A stretch of 64,000 nucleotides of DNA from VRUE01 sp963814915 (GCA_963814915.1 CAWFEI010000008.1:22495-86494), one strand, 5' to 3'. Shown: positions 8,436 to 18,317, numbered from the stretch's first letter. A program made the numbers and translations. Notes: generated by a model not told the origin, from the sequence alone.

Positions 8436-8996
8436 ATGTTGATTGCCATCGCAGTGGTCGTGGTCGTCGTTGTCCTCGTCCTCTACTACATCTCCAAGCG
8501 CAACTCGATCATCGCCTCGCGCAACCGGGTCGACGAGTCGTGGAGCGGGATCGACGTTCAGCTCAAGCGCCGCCACGACCTCGTACCCAACCTGGTCGAG
8601 ACGGTCAAGGGCTATGCCACCCACGAGAGTCAGACCTTCGAGAAGACAACCCAGGCGCGTGCCGCCGCGATGCAGGCGCAGAGCGTCGAGGAAACCGCGA
8701 AGGCCGAGCAGAAGCTGACCCAGGCGCTGGCCGACGTGAAAGCTGTCGCCGAGAACTATCCGACCCTGCGCGCCACCGAGAACTTCCAGCAGCTCAGCCG
8801 CAACCTCTCGGAGCTGGAGGACGAAATCCAGGCCTCGCGACGGATCTACAACTCCAACGTGCAGTCCTACAACACCGACATCCAGCAGTTCCCGGGCTCG
8901 ATCATCGCCAACCAGGGCGGCTTCACCGCCCGCGAGTACTTCGAGATCGAGGACAAATCCGAGCGCGAGCCGGTCTCCGTCAGCTTCGACAAATAG
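8436..8996 (+). CDS. lemA: LemA family protein
   Basis: 186 residues. An N-terminal membrane segment (residues 1-18, very Val-rich) is followed by the LemA helical domain. Diagnostic motifs are YNSNVQSYNTDIQQFPGSII near residues 140-160 and RNRVDESWSGIDVQLKRRHDLVPNLVETVKGY near 28-60. LemA proteins are membrane-anchored helical-bundle proteins of unknown biochemical role, often next to TPM-domain or DUF3137 proteins. The divergent neighbour fits that context. The start at 8436 is preferred because a -10-like hexamer sits seven bases before it. Confidence 0.92.
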   Translation: MLIAIAVVVVVVVLVLYYISKRNSIIASRNRVDESWSGIDVQLKRRHDLVPNLVETVKGYATHESQTFEKTTQARAAAMQAQSVEETAKAEQKLTQALADVKAVAENYPTLRATENFQQLSRNLSELEDEIQASRRIYNSNVQSYNTDIQQFPGSIIANQGGFTAREYFEIEDKSEREPVSVSFDK

Positions 8997-9007
8997 GTAG
9001 CTTCATC

Positions 9008-9013
9008 TAAGCT
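9008..9013 (+). promoter_or_regulatory. Candidate -10 element, rubredoxin gene (leaderless)
   Basis: TAAGCT ends six bases before ATG 9020, matching the spacing at other genes here. It lies only 12 bases after the lemA stop, so rubredoxin may have its own transcript. Confidence 0.4.
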
Positions 9014-9019
9014 CTCACC

Positions 9020-9211
9020 ATGAGTGCGACGACCGAGACAACGCTGTGGATCTGCGAGAGCTGCGGGTTCATCTACGACCCCGCGATCGGCGATCCGGAC
9101 GGCGGCATCCCACCGGGAACCGCCTTCGAGGACGTCCCGAGCGACTGGTTCTGCCCCGTCTGCGGAGCGCGGACGTCAGACTTCCGCCCCGTAGAGCCAG
9201 GGGAGGCCTAA
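9020..9211 (+). CDS. Rubredoxin
   Basis: 63 residues with the two iron-binding knuckles CESCGFIYD (residues 12-20) and CPVCGA (about 46-51), giving the Cys4 [1Fe] site. The IGDPDGGIPPGTAFEDVP loop and DWFCP are classic. It is a small cytosolic one-electron carrier. Possible partners in the window are the downstream GMC oxidoreductase and superoxide dismutase, suggesting a redox or oxygen-stress setting, although alkane hydroxylase or flavoprotein partners elsewhere are equally possible. Confidence 0.95.
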   Translation: MSATTETTLWICESCGFIYDPAIGDPDGGIPPGTAFEDVPSDWFCPVCGARTSDFRPVEPGEA

Positions 9212-9257
9212 CCGGCCCGCCCGCGGCGGACGCGGGTGCGAGTGAGCGGGATCGCCG

Positions 9258-10934
9258 GTGACTATGAGTGCGATGGAGAGAGAGCCGAGCACGCGGGCGG
9301 AATTTGATTTCGACTGGATCGTCGTCGGGTCCGGCTTCGGCGGCAGCGTCTCGGCGCTGCGCCTTGCCGAAAAGGGCCACGACGTCGCGGTGCTCGAGTG
9401 CGGCAAGCGGTTCGGCGACGACGACTTCCCGAGCTCGACCTGGGACAGCCGGCGCTACTTCTGGGCGCCGCGGATCGGGATGAAGGGGATCTTCCGGCTG
9501 AGCCTGTTCCGCGACGTCACCGTGGTCAGCGGCTGCGGCGTCGGCGGCGGCAGCCTCGGCTACGCGAACACGCTCTACGTCCCCCCCGCCCAGTTCTTCG
9601 AGGACGCGCAGTGGGCCGACCTCGACGACTGGCAGGCCCGCCTGATGCCGCACTACGAAACCGCGCAGCGGATGCTCGGCGTCACCGTGCACGATCGCGA
9701 CGACCCGGCCGACCAGCTTCTCCGCGAGCTCGGCGAGGAGCTCGGCGTCGGCGACACCTACAGCAAGACCCCGGTCGGCGTCTACCTCGACAACCCCGGC
9801 CAGACCGTAGCCGACCCCTACTTCGAAGGCGCGGGGCCGGAGCGCACTGGCTGCCTGCAGTGCGGCCGCTGCATGGTCGGCTGCCCGCACGGGGCGAAGA
9901 ACACCCTGGTCAAGAACTACCTCTGGCTGGCCGAGCAGCGCGGCGTCGAGGTGCAGGCGGAGCGCACCGTGACCGACATCCGGCCGCTCGGCGCCGCCGA
10001 CGGCAGTGACGGCTACGCGGTGACCAGCGAGCGCTCGGGGGTCCTCCGCGGGCGCCGCAGGCGCACGCTGAAGGCGCGCGGCGTGATCGTCGCCGCCGGG
10101 GCGCTGGGCACCAACAAGCTGCTGCAGCGCTGCCGGCTCGGCGGCTCGCTGCCGAAGATCTCGCCGCGGCTCGGCGAGCTGGTGCGGACCAACAGCGAGA
10201 GCCTCCTCTCCGTGCGCGTGCCGGCCGACTACCCCGAGGACCTGAGTCGCCGCGTCGCGATCACCTCGAGCATCTACCCCGACCCGCACACCCACATCGA
10301 GACCGTCACCTACGGCAGGGCGGGCGACTCGATGAGCACGCTGAACACGCTGCTGGTCGGCGACGGGACGCGGGTCACGCGGCCGCTGAAGCTGCTCGGC
10401 CAGATCCTCCGCCACCCGGTCAGGTTCGCCGAGGTGCTGTGGCCGTTCGGCACTTCGCACCGCACGATCATCCTGCTCGTCATGCAGACGCTCGACAACG
10501 CGATCGCGCTGCGGCCGCGGCTGAAGCGCAACGGCGAGGTGAAGCTGCAAACCGAACAGGACCCCGAGCGGCCCAACCCGACCTTCATCCCGGTCGCCAA
10601 CAAGGCCGCCGAATGGTTCGCCGAGCGCACCGGCGGGATCGCCCAGAGCTCGATCATGGAGGCAACCTTCAACGTGCCGACGACCGCCCACATCCTCGGC
10701 GGCGCGGCGATCGGCCACAGCCCCGAGGACGGCGTCGTCGACGCCCGCCAGCGCGTCTTCGGCTACGAGAACCTGATGGTCTGCGACGGCGCGGCGATCC
10801 CGGCCAACGTCGGCGTCAACCCGAGCCTGACGATCACCGCGCTGGCCGAGAACGCGATCGCCCAGGTCCCGGCCAAGGAAGGCGCCGAGCCGCGCGACCT
10901 GCCGAAGGCCGCGCAGCCGGCACCGGTCGCCTGA
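9258..10934 (+). CDS. GMC-family FAD oxidoreductase (cholesterol-oxidase-like)
   Basis: 558 residues. The N-terminal FAD dinucleotide fold is WIVVGSGFGGSVSALRLAEK (about residues 20-40). A GCGVGGGSLGYANTL motif follows, and the C-terminal GMC/FAD motif is near the end (CDGAAIPANVGVNPSLTITALAE). A Cys cluster CLQCGRCMVGC at about residues 198-208 looks like a 4Cys iron-sulfur-type motif, characteristic of this subgroup. The likely reaction is oxidation of an alcohol or sterol-like substrate; the substrate is unknown. GTG 9258 is given as the start; ATG 9264 and 9273 are alternatives. It converges on sod with three bases between stops. Confidence 0.85.
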   Translation: MTMSAMEREPSTRAEFDFDWIVVGSGFGGSVSALRLAEKGHDVAVLECGKRFGDDDFPSSTWDSRRYFWAPRIGMKGIFRLSLFRDVTVVSGCGVGGGSLGYANTLYVPPAQFFEDAQWADLDDWQARLMPHYETAQRMLGVTVHDRDDPADQLLRELGEELGVGDTYSKTPVGVYLDNPGQTVADPYFEGAGPERTGCLQCGRCMVGCPHGAKNTLVKNYLWLAEQRGVEVQAERTVTDIRPLGAADGSDGYAVTSERSGVLRGRRRRTLKARGVIVAAGALGTNKLLQRCRLGGSLPKISPRLGELVRTNSESLLSVRVPADYPEDLSRRVAITSSIYPDPHTHIETVTYGRAGDSMSTLNTLLVGDGTRVTRPLKLLGQILRHPVRFAEVLWPFGTSHRTIILLVMQTLDNAIALRPRLKRNGEVKLQTEQDPERPNPTFIPVANKAAEWFAERTGGIAQSSIMEATFNVPTTAHILGGAAIGHSPEDGVVDARQRVFGYENLMVCDGAAIPANVGVNPSLTITALAENAIAQVPAKEGAEPRDLPKAAQPAPVA

Positions 10935-10937
10935 GCC

Positions 10938-11543
<606 letters not shown>

Positions 11544-11680
11544 CTTTGAAGCTCCTTGTTCGTTTTGGAAGTCCTATCGGAGCCTAGCTGCTTGCTAGCT
11601 TGTCTTCGGAGTGGCTGCACGGCCTGCGTCGAAGGCTCGAGGGCGGCATCGGTTCGGGGAGCCGGCCCTGCATTTGAGCG

Positions 11681-12439
11681 ATGGATTCGGAGCTGCAAAA
11701 AGACGAGGAGCTGTGGCGGCGATTCACTCGCGATCGCGACCCTGCGATCCGCGAGCAGCTGGTCCGTCGCAACATGCCCTTCGCCAAGCGCCTGGCCCTG
11801 CGCTACCGCGGCGCCAGCGAGTCCTTCGACGATCTGCTCCAGGTCGCCAACCTGGGCTTGCTCAACGCGATCGACCGCTTCGACCCCGGGCGCGGCATCC
11901 CCTTCACCGCGTTCGCGTCGCCGACCATCCTCGGCGAGCTCAAACGCCACTTCCGCGATCGCGTCTGGACGGTGCGGGTGCCGCGCGGCCTGCACGACCG
12001 CATGGCCGAAGTCGACAAAGCGGTCACCGAGCTGACCAAGAAACTGCAACGCTCGCCCTCGGTGGGCGAGATCGCCGAACGGCTCGGCGTCGAGCAGACC
12101 GACGTGCTCGAGGTGATGGAGGCCAACCACAACCGCAGGCCGCTCTCGCTCGACCGGCCGGCCGGGTCCGACGACGGCGACGACTCCTCACCGACCGAGT
12201 GGGTCGGTGAGGAGGACGACTCTTTCGAGCTCGTCGAGGGACGGCTCGCGCTCGACTCGGCGCTGCCCTTCCTCGACGAGCGCGAGCGCCTGGTCCTGCG
12301 CCTGCGCTTCGCCGAGGACATGACGCAGTCGCAGATCGCCGAGCGCATCGGCAACTCTCAGATGCACGTCTCGCGGATCCTGCGGCGGGCCTTGGCGCGA
12401 ATCAGGGACCAGATCAAAGAGCAGCGGCAAAGCGAATGA
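11681..12439 (+). CDS. SigB/SigF-type general stress sigma factor
   Basis: 252 residues with sigma regions 2, 3 and 4. Region 2 includes RRNMPFAKRLALRYRGASES and the core LLQVANLGLLNAIDRFDP plus FTAFASPTILGELKRHFRD. Region 3 covers TELTKKLQRSPSVGEIAERLG. Region 4 covers LDERERLVLRLRFAEDMTQSQI and the recognition helix around NSQMHVSRILRRALARIRDQ. This is the SigB/SigF subgroup normally held inactive by an RsbW-type kinase. Such a kinase gene converges here with a 26-base overlap, and a STAS antagonist follows, forming a partner-switching module. Confidence 0.93.
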   Translation: MDSELQKDEELWRRFTRDRDPAIREQLVRRNMPFAKRLALRYRGASESFDDLLQVANLGLLNAIDRFDPGRGIPFTAFASPTILGELKRHFRDRVWTVRVPRGLHDRMAEVDKAVTELTKKLQRSPSVGEIAERLGVEQTDVLEVMEANHNRRPLSLDRPAGSDDGDDSSPTEWVGEEDDSFELVEGRLALDSALPFLDERERLVLRLRFAEDMTQSQIAERIGNSQMHVSRILRRALARIRDQIKEQRQSE

Positions 12440-13304
12440 CGAGGTACTCGCCGTCTCCCGACCCCTCGACGGCGAGCCCGTCCGCCAGCTTCTCCAGCGA
12501 GCCGCCGACATCCGGCAGCTCGAGGTCCTCGCGGATCTGAGTCGCAGCCCCTGAGTCCATCGGGCCGAGGCGGAGCTCGATGCCGCCGCCGCCCTCGTCG
12601 AGGCCGAGCTTGACCCTGCCGTCGGCGAAGCGTCGCGGCGCCGCGCTGGCGATCGCATCGGTGACGAGCACGGCATCGGAGACGCGATCGACCGGGAGAT
12701 CGCGGCGGGCGGCGAGCGCGCCGACCACACGGGCGAGGACCGGGCCGAGCAGCTCCGAGCGGTCGATCGTCATCTCGGTGCGCTCCTGCGGGACAGGCTT
12801 CATCTCGACCGGGTCGCTGCCGTTGGCGCCACCGCCCTCAAGCGGCACCCGCATCGTGATCTCGGTTCCCTGGTCGAGGCCGCCGGAGATTGAGAAGCTG
12901 CCGGAGAGCGCCGCGATCAGGGAAAGGCCCAGCCGCAGGCTGTCGCGATCGGTCGAGGCCTGCGGCCTGATCCCGACGCCCTCGTCGCGCACGATCACGG
13001 TGAGGCCGTCCTCGTCGGGCATGGCCTCGACGCTCAGCGGGCCCGGCCTGCCCTGGTAGGCGTGGACGACGACGTTCATGCAGGCCTCGGTGACGACGGT
13101 CTTGAGATCGGCCAGGCCCGGTTCGTCCATCCCGATCTCCTCCGCCAGGCCGGCGAGGGCGTGGCGGACGACAGCGACGTTCTCCGGTTTTGCGGGCAAC
13201 ACCAACTGAAGCCCCCTGGGCCTGTCTTGGATCGCCGAAGTGTGTGAGCTGAACCCCATCTTGCCGCCGAGCGAAGCGTCCCCCGCGGTAACGAGCATAG
13301 TCAT
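12414..13304 (-). CDS. RsbW-like anti-sigma kinase, tandem HATPase domains (second degenerate)
   Basis: 296 residues from ATG 13304 (ATG 13298 and 13259 are alternatives; a longer frame to 13469 crosses the STAS gene). The first GHKL ATPase domain (about 35-150) has the N box EACMNVVVHAY, G1 box DEGVGI and LGLSLIAALSGSF. The second half (about 175-296) repeats the fold outline (LARVVGALAARRDLPVDRVSDAVLVTDAI, then GGIELRLGP) but lacks the Asn and Gly boxes. It probably binds the sigma factor and phosphorylates the STAS protein. It converges on the sigma gene and diverges from the STAS gene. Confidence 0.85.
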   Translation of the reverse strand: MTMLVTAGDASLGGKMGFSSHTSAIQDRPRGLQLVLPAKPENVAVVRHALAGLAEEIGMDEPGLADLKTVVTEACMNVVVHAYQGRPGPLSVEAMPDEDGLTVIVRDEGVGIRPQASTDRDSLRLGLSLIAALSGSFSISGGLDQGTEITMRVPLEGGGANGSDPVEMKPVPQERTEMTIDRSELLGPVLARVVGALAARRDLPVDRVSDAVLVTDAIASAAPRRFADGRVKLGLDEGGGGIELRLGPMDSGAATQIREDLELPDVGGSLEKLADGLAVEGSGDGEYLVIRFAAAL

Positions 13305-13388
13305 CGGGCTTTCAAGTCCCACCGCTACCCCGGCCGTTCCGGGCACAAACCACTCCCGCGGCGATGGGGCGGAATCGCAGGCCTGATG

Positions 13389-13394
13389 TAGGAT
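13389..13394 (+). promoter_or_regulatory. Candidate -10 element, STAS gene (leaderless)
   Basis: TAGGAT ends six bases before GTG 13401. No Shine-Dalgarno sequence is possible in between, which supports a leaderless mRNA. Confidence 0.45.
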
Positions 13395-13400
13395 CGGACC

Positions 13401-13769
13401 GTGAGCCCAGTTCCCTTCGCAGTGGATAGCCAGGAGCTCGGCGATGGCATCCGTGCCTTCACCGTTCACGGCGAGTTGGACATGAGCACGGCCCCCGACT
13501 TGGAGGGCAAGCTCGATGAGGCGCTGGCCGGTTCCGGCACGTCGATCGTGCTCGACCTCGGCGAGTGTGAGTTCATCGACTCGACCGGGATCGCCCTAAT
13601 CGTGCGCGCCTGGCAACGGCTGGATGGCAACGGCGATGCCGGCCACGGCCGGCTCGTGCTCTGTTGCGTAAATCATCAGGTGCGGCGGCTACTGAAGATA
13701 ACCGGGGTCGAAGGCTCGATCCCGATGCACGAGCGGCGCGACGACGCGCTGGCCGATCTGCGCGGCTGA
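13401..13769 (+). CDS. STAS-domain anti-sigma factor antagonist
   Basis: 122 residues, a single STAS domain of the RsbV/SpoIIAA type. The diagnostic segment is LDLGECEFIDSTGIALIVRAW, in which the DSTG serine/threonine is the site phosphorylated by the partner kinase. Unphosphorylated antagonist would sequester the RsbW-like kinase encoded divergently upstream and free the SigB-like factor. The C-terminal part (VRRLLKITGVEGSIPMHERRDDALADL) is typical. The phosphatase expected to reactivate it may be the broken GAF/SpoIIE gene at 15124-16571. Confidence 0.93.
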   Translation: MSPVPFAVDSQELGDGIRAFTVHGELDMSTAPDLEGKLDEALAGSGTSIVLDLGECEFIDSTGIALIVRAWQRLDGNGDAGHGRLVLCCVNHQVRRLLKITGVEGSIPMHERRDDALADLRG

Positions 13770-13821
13770 CCGCGCCGAGAATCACGCGCATGAAGACAGC
13801 CTGATTGGGTAGCGGACCGCC

Positions 13822-14715
13822 ATGCCCGCCCCGCGCAGGAGAGTGCCCCGCGAGCTGTTTGAGACGCAAACCCACAGCTGGCACGCCGTTGGCCTCGGCG
13901 AGGAGCTTGAATCGAGCTCCTCGCCGCGCGGGCTCGGCAGCCTGCTGATCGCGCTCGTCGTCATCGCCGGCACGATGGTCATCTACTACCAGCGCCAGGA
14001 GTGGCTGCCGGGCTACGGCGTCTGGGTCAAGGCTGCCACCGCCGGGATCCTGGTGATCGTCGGCTCGGTCGCGGTGCACTGGCTGGTCCGGGCGGTCTCG
14101 CCGCGACTGTTCCGCAGGCTCGACCCCGCCACCGCGGGCACCTTCGGCTTCCTGATCCGCCTCTTCACGATGTCCGTGGTCGTGATCGTGGCCCTGCGCG
14201 TGGCCGGGATCAAAGCCAGCACGCTCGCCCTCGGCGGCACGATCACAGCGGTCGTCCTGGGCCTCGCCGCACAGCAATCGCTCGGCGGGATCTTTGCCGG
14301 AGTCGTCCTGCAGAGCACCCGGCCCTTCCGGGTCGGCGAACGGGTGCGCCTGGTCGGCGGCTTCCTCGGCGGGCAGCAGGAAGGCACCGTCAGCTCGCTC
14401 GGCCTCTTTTACACGACGCTCGCCCAGGGCGCCGATCGCATCCAGATTCCCAACAGCGTGATGATCAACGTAGCCGTGGTGCCGATGCGCGAGCCGGAAC
14501 GGATCTACCTGCGGGCGCGCTTCGCGGACGATGCCAGCCCGCAGCGGATCGAGCGGCGCCTGCTCGAGACGATCGACACGCCCACCCGCTATCCCCCGTT
14601 CGTGGCCCTCGAGGAGATCGACGAGGACGGCGTCGTGCTGCGGATCAGCGCCACTCCGCTGCGCCCCGGCGACGGCTCGCAGCTGGCCGAGGAAGTGCTC
14701 GAAGCGCTGCGCTAG
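13822..14715 (+). CDS. MscS-family mechanosensitive channel
   Basis: 297 residues. Three membrane helices are visible at about residues 37-55, 68-90 and 105-150. The pore-lining helix and following MscS beta domain contain LGLAAQQSLGGIFAGVVLQS and FRVGERVRLVGGF, which are family hallmarks. The C-terminal cytosolic domain (about 205-297) has the mixed alpha/beta RIERRLLETIDT and EIDEDGVVLRISATPL segments. It acts as an osmotic safety valve or small-molecule channel. The stop overlaps the convergent SnoaL-like gene by four bases. Confidence 0.92.
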   Translation: MPAPRRRVPRELFETQTHSWHAVGLGEELESSSSPRGLGSLLIALVVIAGTMVIYYQRQEWLPGYGVWVKAATAGILVIVGSVAVHWLVRAVSPRLFRRLDPATAGTFGFLIRLFTMSVVVIVALRVAGIKASTLALGGTITAVVLGLAAQQSLGGIFAGVVLQSTRPFRVGERVRLVGGFLGGQQEGTVSSLGLFYTTLAQGADRIQIPNSVMINVAVVPMREPERIYLRARFADDASPQRIERRLLETIDTPTRYPPFVALEEIDEDGVVLRISATPLRPGDGSQLAEEVLEALR

Positions 14716-15131
14716 TCGCGGCTCTCCCGCGGCTCGCCGGCGAAGCGGGCGACCGCCTGCTCGGGGTCGGTGAACACCTCGCCGCGGACGAACCGGCCTT
14801 CGCGCACCCGCCAGATCCAGGCGACCGGGACATCGCGGATGCCCAGCTCGCGACTGCGCGCATAGGCGCGTCCGCGGACCAGCAGCCTGTCGCCGCGAGC
14901 CTCGACTTCACTCGGGGTTATCTGCAGCTCTTCCCAGGCCTCGGCGACGTCGGCGAGGTAGTCGCGCAGCCCGGCGGAGCCCCTGTAGGCGGCTTCGCGT
15001 CCAACAGCCTCGGCGGTCACGACCGGGAAGAACTCGAGGGCCTCGTCACAGAGCTCGACGATGCAAGCTTCGTCGCGGTGGTTGAAGCAGTCGTAGAGGC
15101 GGGCGACCAGCGCCAGCTGGGCGTCAGGCAT
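14712..15131 (-). CDS. SnoaL-like (NTF2-fold) protein
   Basis: 139 residues with a SnoaL/NTF2-like pattern: an N-terminal helix (ALVARLYDCFNHRDEACIVELC), then YRGSAGLRDYLADVAEAWEE and a C-terminal sheet (RLLVRGRAYARSRE, VAWIWRVREGRFVRGEVFTD). Such proteins are small cone-fold enzymes or ligand binders; without catalytic residues assigned, function is unknown. The ATG overlaps the phosphatase frame's stop (ATGCCTGA), so the two were probably translated together. It may sense or fine-tune the same stress pathway. Confidence 0.8.
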   Translation of the reverse strand: MPDAQLALVARLYDCFNHRDEACIVELCDEALEFFPVVTAEAVGREAAYRGSAGLRDYLADVAEAWEELQITPSEVEARGDRLLVRGRAYARSRELGIRDVPVAWIWRVREGRFVRGEVFTDPEQAVARFAGEPRESRD

Positions 15132-16571
15132 CGGCGTTGTCCAGGCTGAGCACCACCGGGGCCGGGCGATCGGTCGTCGGAGGCGCGGTTGCTTCGGCGC
15201 TGCGATCGCCCGAGGCCCGGGCGATCGCCAGCATCGCCACGTCGTCCTCGAAGCGACCCTCGGTGAACGCGTGCAGGGAGCTCTCCAGGCGCTGGACGGT
15301 GAGCGCCGGGTTGCCGGCGCCGGCGACGTGGGCGCGCAGGCGCTCCTCGCCGAAGCGCCCCTCGGATCCCAGCGCATCGGTGATCCCGTCGGTGACGACG
15401 ACCAGCTGCTGGCCGGGCTCGACCTCGGCCCGGGCGATCGTCCACTCGGCGTCGTCGAAGGCGCCGAGCACGGGGTCGGTCCCGGAGACCTCGGTGACCT
15501 CCCCCCCGTCGACCAGCAACGGGGGCGGGTGCCCGGCGACCGCGACGCGCACCGGTTCGAAGCGGTCCTCGCTGAGCGTGATCGCCACGAGGCTGCACAG
15601 AGCGCGAGTCGCCGCGGGCAAGCAGGGCCCCGTTGAGCGTGCGGAGGGCAACCAGCGGGTCGTCGGTGAGCACCGCGGCGGTGCGCAGCGTGTAGCGGGC
15701 GGCGGCGGTGATCGAGGCGGCTCGGGCGCCGCGCCCGGTGACGTCGCCGATCACCAGCATCCAGCCGCCCGGAACACGGAAGACGTCGTAGAAATCGCCG
15801 CCGACCTCGTTCTCGGAACCGGCCGGCCGGTACATCGCGGCGACCGACCAGCCGGGGATGTGCGGCAGGGGCGAGGGCAGCAGACCGCGCTGCAGGGTCT
15901 CGGCGATCTCGGCGCGGGACCGCTCGGCCCGCTCGAGGTCGGCGAAGAGGCCGGCGTTGTCGAGCGCCAGGGCGACTCTGCCGGAGAGGATCCAGGCGAA
16001 GCGGGCGTCCTCGCGCCGGAAGCGACGCCCCGACCATGCGACGGCGATCGTCAGCGCGCCGGTGACTTCGCCGCGAGCCTGCAGGGCCACCGTGATCGCC
16101 GAGCGCATCCCCAGACCGCGCAGGAACTGGAAGTCCTCCGCGTCGTGCGAAAGGCCGCGCACGTCGGCTTCCGAGATACGCTCGTAGAAGCGCGGCTCGA
16201 GCGAGGAGCCGTCGCCCTCGACCATGCGCGGCGGAGTCGAGGGCATGCGTTCGTTCAGCCCCGCCTCGAACTCCGGGGGCGCGCCCGAAGCGACGCGGAC
16301 GGCCGCGCGCCTCGGGACCCGATCCTCGTCGATCACGTCGATCATGCAGAAGTCGCCGAACTCGGGCACGAGGATCGCGCAGATCGCATCGAAGGTCTCG
16401 GTCGAGCGGATCGCCGGCCTCCGAGACAGCGGCGATGTCGGCGAGGATCTGGAAGCGTCGGCGGGCCTTGCGCTCGCGCAGGGCGATGACCGCAAGCAGG
16501 GCAAGCGTCGACACGGCGGCAAAAGCCCCCACGCCTATCGCGATCCAGTCGATTTCCTGGCCTCCGTTCAT
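15124..16571 (-). pseudogene. GAF-SpoIIE (PP2C-type) phosphatase, two frameshifts
   Basis: Three successive frames give one coherent protein. Frame 1 (16571 to about 16405) encodes a membrane helix (WIAIGVGAFAAVSTLALLAV). Frame 2 (about 16405 to 15605) encodes a GAF domain (TFDAICAILVPEFGDFCMID) and the start of a SpoIIE domain (NEVGGDFYDVFRVPGGWMLV, VIGDVTGRGARAA). Frame 3 (to 15124) encodes the rest (VVTDGITDALGSEGRFGEER, FEDDVAMLAIARA). Each junction needs removal of one base. In the RsbU/RsbP family this protein would dephosphorylate the STAS antagonist. It is either a real pseudogene or two sequencing insertions. Confidence 0.85.
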
Positions 16572-16734
16572 CGTCTCGCGACCCGCAACGACAGTAGCTA
16601 TCGCCCTTTGAAATGTCTAACCCCGCTGGAGCGCAAGATCACACACAGCGGCGATTCCAACCCGATCGCGCACGTCCTGCGCGTGGACGAGCGAGCCGGA
16701 CCGCCGGTCGTTAGCTACAAGCCTCCGATCCGGC

Positions 16735-17676
16735 TTACCGCGGGCCGAAGTCGACGCTGATGCGCTGCGACTCGTCGCGTGCCTGGGCCTTGGCCAGCGC
16801 CCGCATCACGCGCTCGTCCTCCTCACGGCCGGCGCCGGACAGGCTGCGCGGCCACAGCCGCCGATCCAAGACGACGTTTAGCTCGGCGCTGATCACGGTC
16901 AGCATCGCGCCGAGATTGATCCAGACGAGCAGGCCGAGGACCAGGGCGAAGGTGCCGTAGGCAGGCGTCGCGTTGCGCACCTCGTGCGAAACGAAGTAGC
17001 CGCCGACGATCTGCAGCCCCGACCAGCAGACGGCGGCAAGCAGAACGCCGGGCATGAGCTTGGAGAACGACGCCGTGCGCGTGCCGAGCAGCGAGAAGAC
17101 GGCACCGAAGACGAGCAGGTTGATCCCGACAGAGATCGCGATTCCGCCGACCGGGCCGAGCAGGCCGACTCCACCGCCGACCAGGCCGGAGGCGACGGTG
17201 GAGGCGAGCGTCAGCGTGCCGAGGACGGCGAGCAGGACGAGCGCCCGCAGGCGCGAGGTGACGAAATCCGGGCGATCGTGAAAGGGGACGGCCCAGACGC
17301 GGTCGAGCGCCGCCTCGGTGGCCAGCACGACGCCGAAGCCGGCCCAAAGCGAGCCGGCGATCCCGATCGCCAGTGCGACGCCGTTGCCTTCCAGCGAACT
17401 GACCCCGATCTGTTCACCGATAACCGGGAACTGGGTCAGCACCGAGTTGACCGCTTCCTCGCGCAGTTGCGGATCCCCGGCCAACACGTAGCCGAGCACG
17501 GTCGTCATCAGCAACAGCAGCGGGAATAGTGAGAAGAAGGCTCGGAAGGCGATCAGGCCCGCGAGGTTGCCGCCCTGGTCCTCGCCGAACTTCTTTGCCA
17601 CCGCGGTCGGCACCGCCAGTGCCGCGTGGCGCTGCTGAATGCGATCGAGGGCCAGCAGGGGCCGCTTGGCGTTCAT
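16735..17676 (-). CDS. YihY/BrkB-family inner membrane protein
   Basis: 313 residues with about six membrane helices, and the family's N-terminal AFRAFFSLFPLLLLMTTVLGY motif. Further segments are VALAIGIAGSLWAGFGVVLATEAALDRVWAVPF, GTLTLASTVASGLVGGGVGLLG and the YGTFALVLGLLVWINLGAML end. It begins with a strong AGGAGG-like site close to ATG 17676. YihY (formerly mis-named RNase BN) proteins are of unknown function, possibly lipid or envelope related. About 160 bases upstream of the phosphatase gene (16572-16734) hold no gene. Confidence 0.9.
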   Translation of the reverse strand: MNAKRPLLALDRIQQRHAALAVPTAVAKKFGEDQGGNLAGLIAFRAFFSLFPLLLLMTTVLGYVLAGDPQLREEAVNSVLTQFPVIGEQIGVSSLEGNGVALAIGIAGSLWAGFGVVLATEAALDRVWAVPFHDRPDFVTSRLRALVLLAVLGTLTLASTVASGLVGGGVGLLGPVGGIAISVGINLLVFGAVFSLLGTRTASFSKLMPGVLLAAVCWSGLQIVGGYFVSHEVRNATPAYGTFALVLGLLVWINLGAMLTVISAELNVVLDRRLWPRSLSGAGREEDERVMRALAKAQARDESQRISVDFGPR

Positions 17677-18317
17677 CGTTCCTCCTGTTTCGCGGTTGCG
17701 GCGGCTGGCCCTACACGCTTACCCCGCAACGTGCGGCCTCAATCGCCCGGTTGGCAGCATGACGTCCGGCGACTCTGTTTCATTTGGCGCAAGGTGGGTA
17801 GCGAACTTGTTCCCATGGAGATGATGGGCAGGCAATTCCTGGCTCAGGGCGGAGTCCATCCGAGAGGTTGGCCGCAGGGTAGGTCGCAGCTGCGGGCGGA
17901 GTGCCTGATCGAGGGCCTCGACCCACAGATCGAGATCTCGCTGCGTTTTCTCCAGGCGGTAGAGCGCCAGGTGCTCGACGCCGAGGGGCAGCCGGTCGAC
18001 GACATCGTCGTTGCCGAAAAGCCCTACGTGAGCGAACAGGAGACGATTGAGCGAGAGCTCCACCTCGCGACTCTCCCGAACCGCACGGCAACCGTGAGGA
18101 CAGCCGGCAGCAAAGAGGTCGAGTTGATCGAGAAGGGCGCCGTCGCCGGCTCGCTGCGCTGGCACTGGGAGTCCCTGCACTGCACGGTCGAAGCCTGGAT
18201 CGACGATTTGGAGCGGGGTGTGCGCCGGTTGCGGGTCGAGGTCGCCAACAGGTTGGAGTGGGACGGCGGCGGGCTCGAGCGGACCCTGCTGAGGACGCTC
18301 CACTCGCCGCAGATCGA

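Noticed and set aside
9069..10718. A 549-residue minus-strand frame antisense to the GMC oxidoreductase
   Set aside because: It mirrors the third-position G+C of the real gene and has no motifs; no start signal is seen.
14712..16571. A single long minus-strand frame spanning the SnoaL and phosphatase region
   Set aside because: Only its two ends are real coding sequence. The middle is an antiphase frame opened by the two frameshifts in the phosphatase gene.
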